From: Bacillus sp. FJAT-22090
Lineage (GTDB): Bacteria; Bacillota; Bacilli; Bacillales_A; Planococcaceae
DNA: 64,000 bases
NCBI RefSeq assembly: GCF_001278755.1
Contig: NZ_CP012601.1
Span: forward strand, 3,224,154 to 3,288,153
Direction of reading: 5' to 3'
Below, in pieces: positions 62,823 to 64,000 of this stretch. The stretch's first letter is position 1. Every line of letters begins with the position of its first letter. The translations under genes and the position numbers were made by a program. Below the pieces are notes generated by a model. It was not told the DNA's origin and searched no databases. It saw only the letters and a program-made list of their open reading frames with translations.

Positions 62823-63728
62823 TTTATGGAATGGTGCTCCTTTTCGATTTTCCAGTAGTGTTTCTTTAAACGCTAGAACATGTCGTTTATTTTCCATGAC
62901 AGGAGAGCATATACAAGAAAACATTCGTGTAAAAGGTCGTTGGTCAAGAGGTATGATGGAAAGGTGATGATGTTGTATATCTCTCTTTATTGCGTGAATG
63001 GATAGGAGGGATAACCCTTCTTGTCGACTATGGATAATCGTCTCTTTAATACCTTGATTACTACTAATAGTGAGAATGGACTTTACCTTTAAGCCATTGG
63101 AACGTAGGACATGTTTTAAATATTCACGTGTTCCTGAACCTTCCTCTCTCATAAACCAAGTTTGGTTTTGTAAGTCGGCTATACTCACGGAATCCTTTGA
63201 AGCTAACTCATTTTCTGAAGAACCTATTATAAATAACTCGTCCTCCATAAAAGCTTCCACTTGCAACTCCTTTTCATTTGTTTGACCTTCTATTAAACCA
63301 ATATCCGCAGTAAGTAGTCGAACAGACTGTACAATTTCTTCTGTGTTTCCGATAAATACTTCTAGCTCCAGGTTTGGGTACTTTGAGTGAAGCGCTAGAA
63401 GGATAGAGGGAAGAATATATTCGCCAATTGTAAAACTTGCACCAATAACAAGCTTTCCTTTAATGTCCTCTTGATAGTCTAAAATATCCTTTTGAGTTTG
63501 CTCATACATGGAGAGTATTTGTTTCGCACGCTCATATAAGATCTCTCCTGAAGGAGTGATCTTTATTAATTTTGGAGAACGAATTAGTAGCTCGGTGTTA
63601 AACTCTGTTTCTAAATTTTTTATATGTACGCTAACGCTTGGCTGAGATATATGAAGGAGCTGTGCTGCTTTTGTGAAATTTTTAACTTCCACTAGTGTTA
63701 TAAATGTTTTTAGGGCATCATAATACAA
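62820..63728 (-). CDS. LysR-family transcriptional regulator
   Basis: The 302-aa protein has an N-terminal winged helix (about 1-60: FTKAAQLLHISQPSVSVHIKNLE) and a type 2 periplasmic-binding-like effector domain (about 88-295). The TTG at 63728 gives the normal MYYDALKTF opening and follows GGGAG by 7 bases; an ATG at 63746 lacks a site. It is divergent from the YeiH-like gene at 63841, an arrangement seen for YeiE/CysL-type regulators, so it probably controls that gene. Confidence 0.88.
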   Translation of the reverse strand: MYYDALKTFITLVEVKNFTKAAQLLHISQPSVSVHIKNLETEFNTELLIRSPKLIKITPSGEILYERAKQILSMYEQTQKDILDYQEDIKGKLVIGASFTIGEYILPSILLALHSKYPNLELEVFIGNTEEIVQSVRLLTADIGLIEGQTNEKELQVEAFMEDELFIIGSSENELASKDSVSIADLQNQTWFMREEGSGTREYLKHVLRSNGLKVKSILTISSNQGIKETIIHSRQEGLSLLSIHAIKRDIQHHHLSIIPLDQRPFTRMFSCICSPVMENKRHVLAFKETLLENRKGAPFHK

Positions 63729-63840
63729 TTTCTCACTCCCAATCATTAAAAATATTAATGCGATCTATTATGTATATGTATTTTACTAATAATAAAAAAC
63801 TACGTAAAGTAAACATACAGGAAGAGAGGAAGCGAGTTTA

Positions 63841-64000
63841 ATGAATATGGATAGAGAAGCTAAAAGTATTAAAATTAATAAAGCATTTTTTATTGGAATT
63901 GGTATTACGTTAATCATCGCAATTGTAGCTAAATTATTTTCTAGCATCCCATTTCTATCGATTATGGGGCAATTAGTAATAGCCATAATAATAGGGATGA
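63841..64000 (+). CDS. YeiH-family (UPF0324) putative membrane exporter, 5' part only
   Basis: The frame runs off the end of the window after 53 codons. It shows a basic N-terminus, a helix FFIGIGITLIIAIVAKLFS, SIPFLSIMGQLV and a second helix, which fits the start of the Cons_hypoth698/YeiH membrane family (putative sulfate or sulfite exporters). AGAGAGGA lies 10 bases before the ATG. The divergent LysR gene supports the call, but too little is visible for certainty. Confidence 0.65.
   Translation, partial: MNMDREAKSIKINKAFFIGIGITLIIAIVAKLFSSIPFLSIMGQLVIAIIIGM

Noticed and set aside
1-64000. Phage, toxin-antitoxin, restriction or other defence system
   Set aside because: I found no integrase, phage structural genes, restriction or cas genes, or clear toxin-antitoxin pair. 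The accessory content is single genes, fossils and repeats.

Overview
The window looks like chromosomal DNA of a low-GC, endospore-forming member of the Bacillales. The spore evidence is a spore photoproduct lyase operon (splA-splB), a LysM-GH18 cortex-lytic-type enzyme and a LysM-M14 endopeptidase. S-box and L-box riboswitches, strong AGGAGG ribosome binding sites and a GlnK/GlnL-type two-component pair also fit. A Psychrobacillus/Lysinibacillus-like (Planococcaceae) host is my guess, but no rRNA is present to test it.

Layout. 1-7.9 kb is small accessory genes: effector-binding and DoxX proteins, a WYL regulator, a LURP-one protein, a PEP-mutase-like enzyme and a decayed Ada alkylation-repair operon. 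Four copies of a short palindromic repeat lie between them. 7.9-19.9 kb holds an orphan sensor kinase, a PadR pair, metNIQ, malate:quinone oxidoreductase, an ECF S-component, a VanW lipoprotein, an RlaP-type nucleotidyltransferase and a divergent MarR/oxidoreductase pair. 20-25 kb is spore-related (GH18, M14, splAB) plus pgeF. 25.3-29.5 kb is a GlnK/GlnL-like system facing a glutamate/dicarboxylate symporter, followed by a decayed insertion element carrying a GC-rich repeat. 29.5-34.1 kb has a nucleotidase and two transporters. 34.4-37.2 kb is a lysine-riboswitch-controlled amino acid ABC importer. 37.4-41 kb has an RsbQ-like hydrolase next to a PAS-GGDEF protein, then CopC/CopD. 41-46 kb has a MarR/MFS efflux unit, a heme monooxygenase, a TraB protein and tatA/tatC beside a dead GMC dehydrogenase. 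46.9-58 kb is a methionine salvage locus: two divergent SAM riboswitches drive mtnWXBD on one side and mtnKA plus a sugar-type ABC importer on the other. 58-64 kb has a TetR-controlled ABC-2 exporter, a CapA protein, an SDR and a LysR/YeiH pair cut by the window end.

How the genes work together. The salvage locus is nearly complete: mtnK, A, B, W, X and D turn methylthioribose into the keto acid precursor of methionine. The adjoining importer shares the mtnKA transcript and is translationally coupled to mtnA, so it probably brings in methylthioribose or a related thiosugar. The lysine riboswitch assigns the 34.7-37.2 kb importer to lysine.

Two themes run through the window. The first is gene decay: an effector-binding tail, adaA, alkA, DinB, cupin, GMC and SDR fossils, several beside intact relatives. 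The second is probable non-AUG initiation: one CTG and two ATT candidates where the only well-spaced start is non-canonical. I did not find an entirely new multi-gene system. The best candidates for new biology are the SAM-riboswitch thiosugar importer, the RsbQ-like/PAS-GGDEF module and the non-canonical starts.
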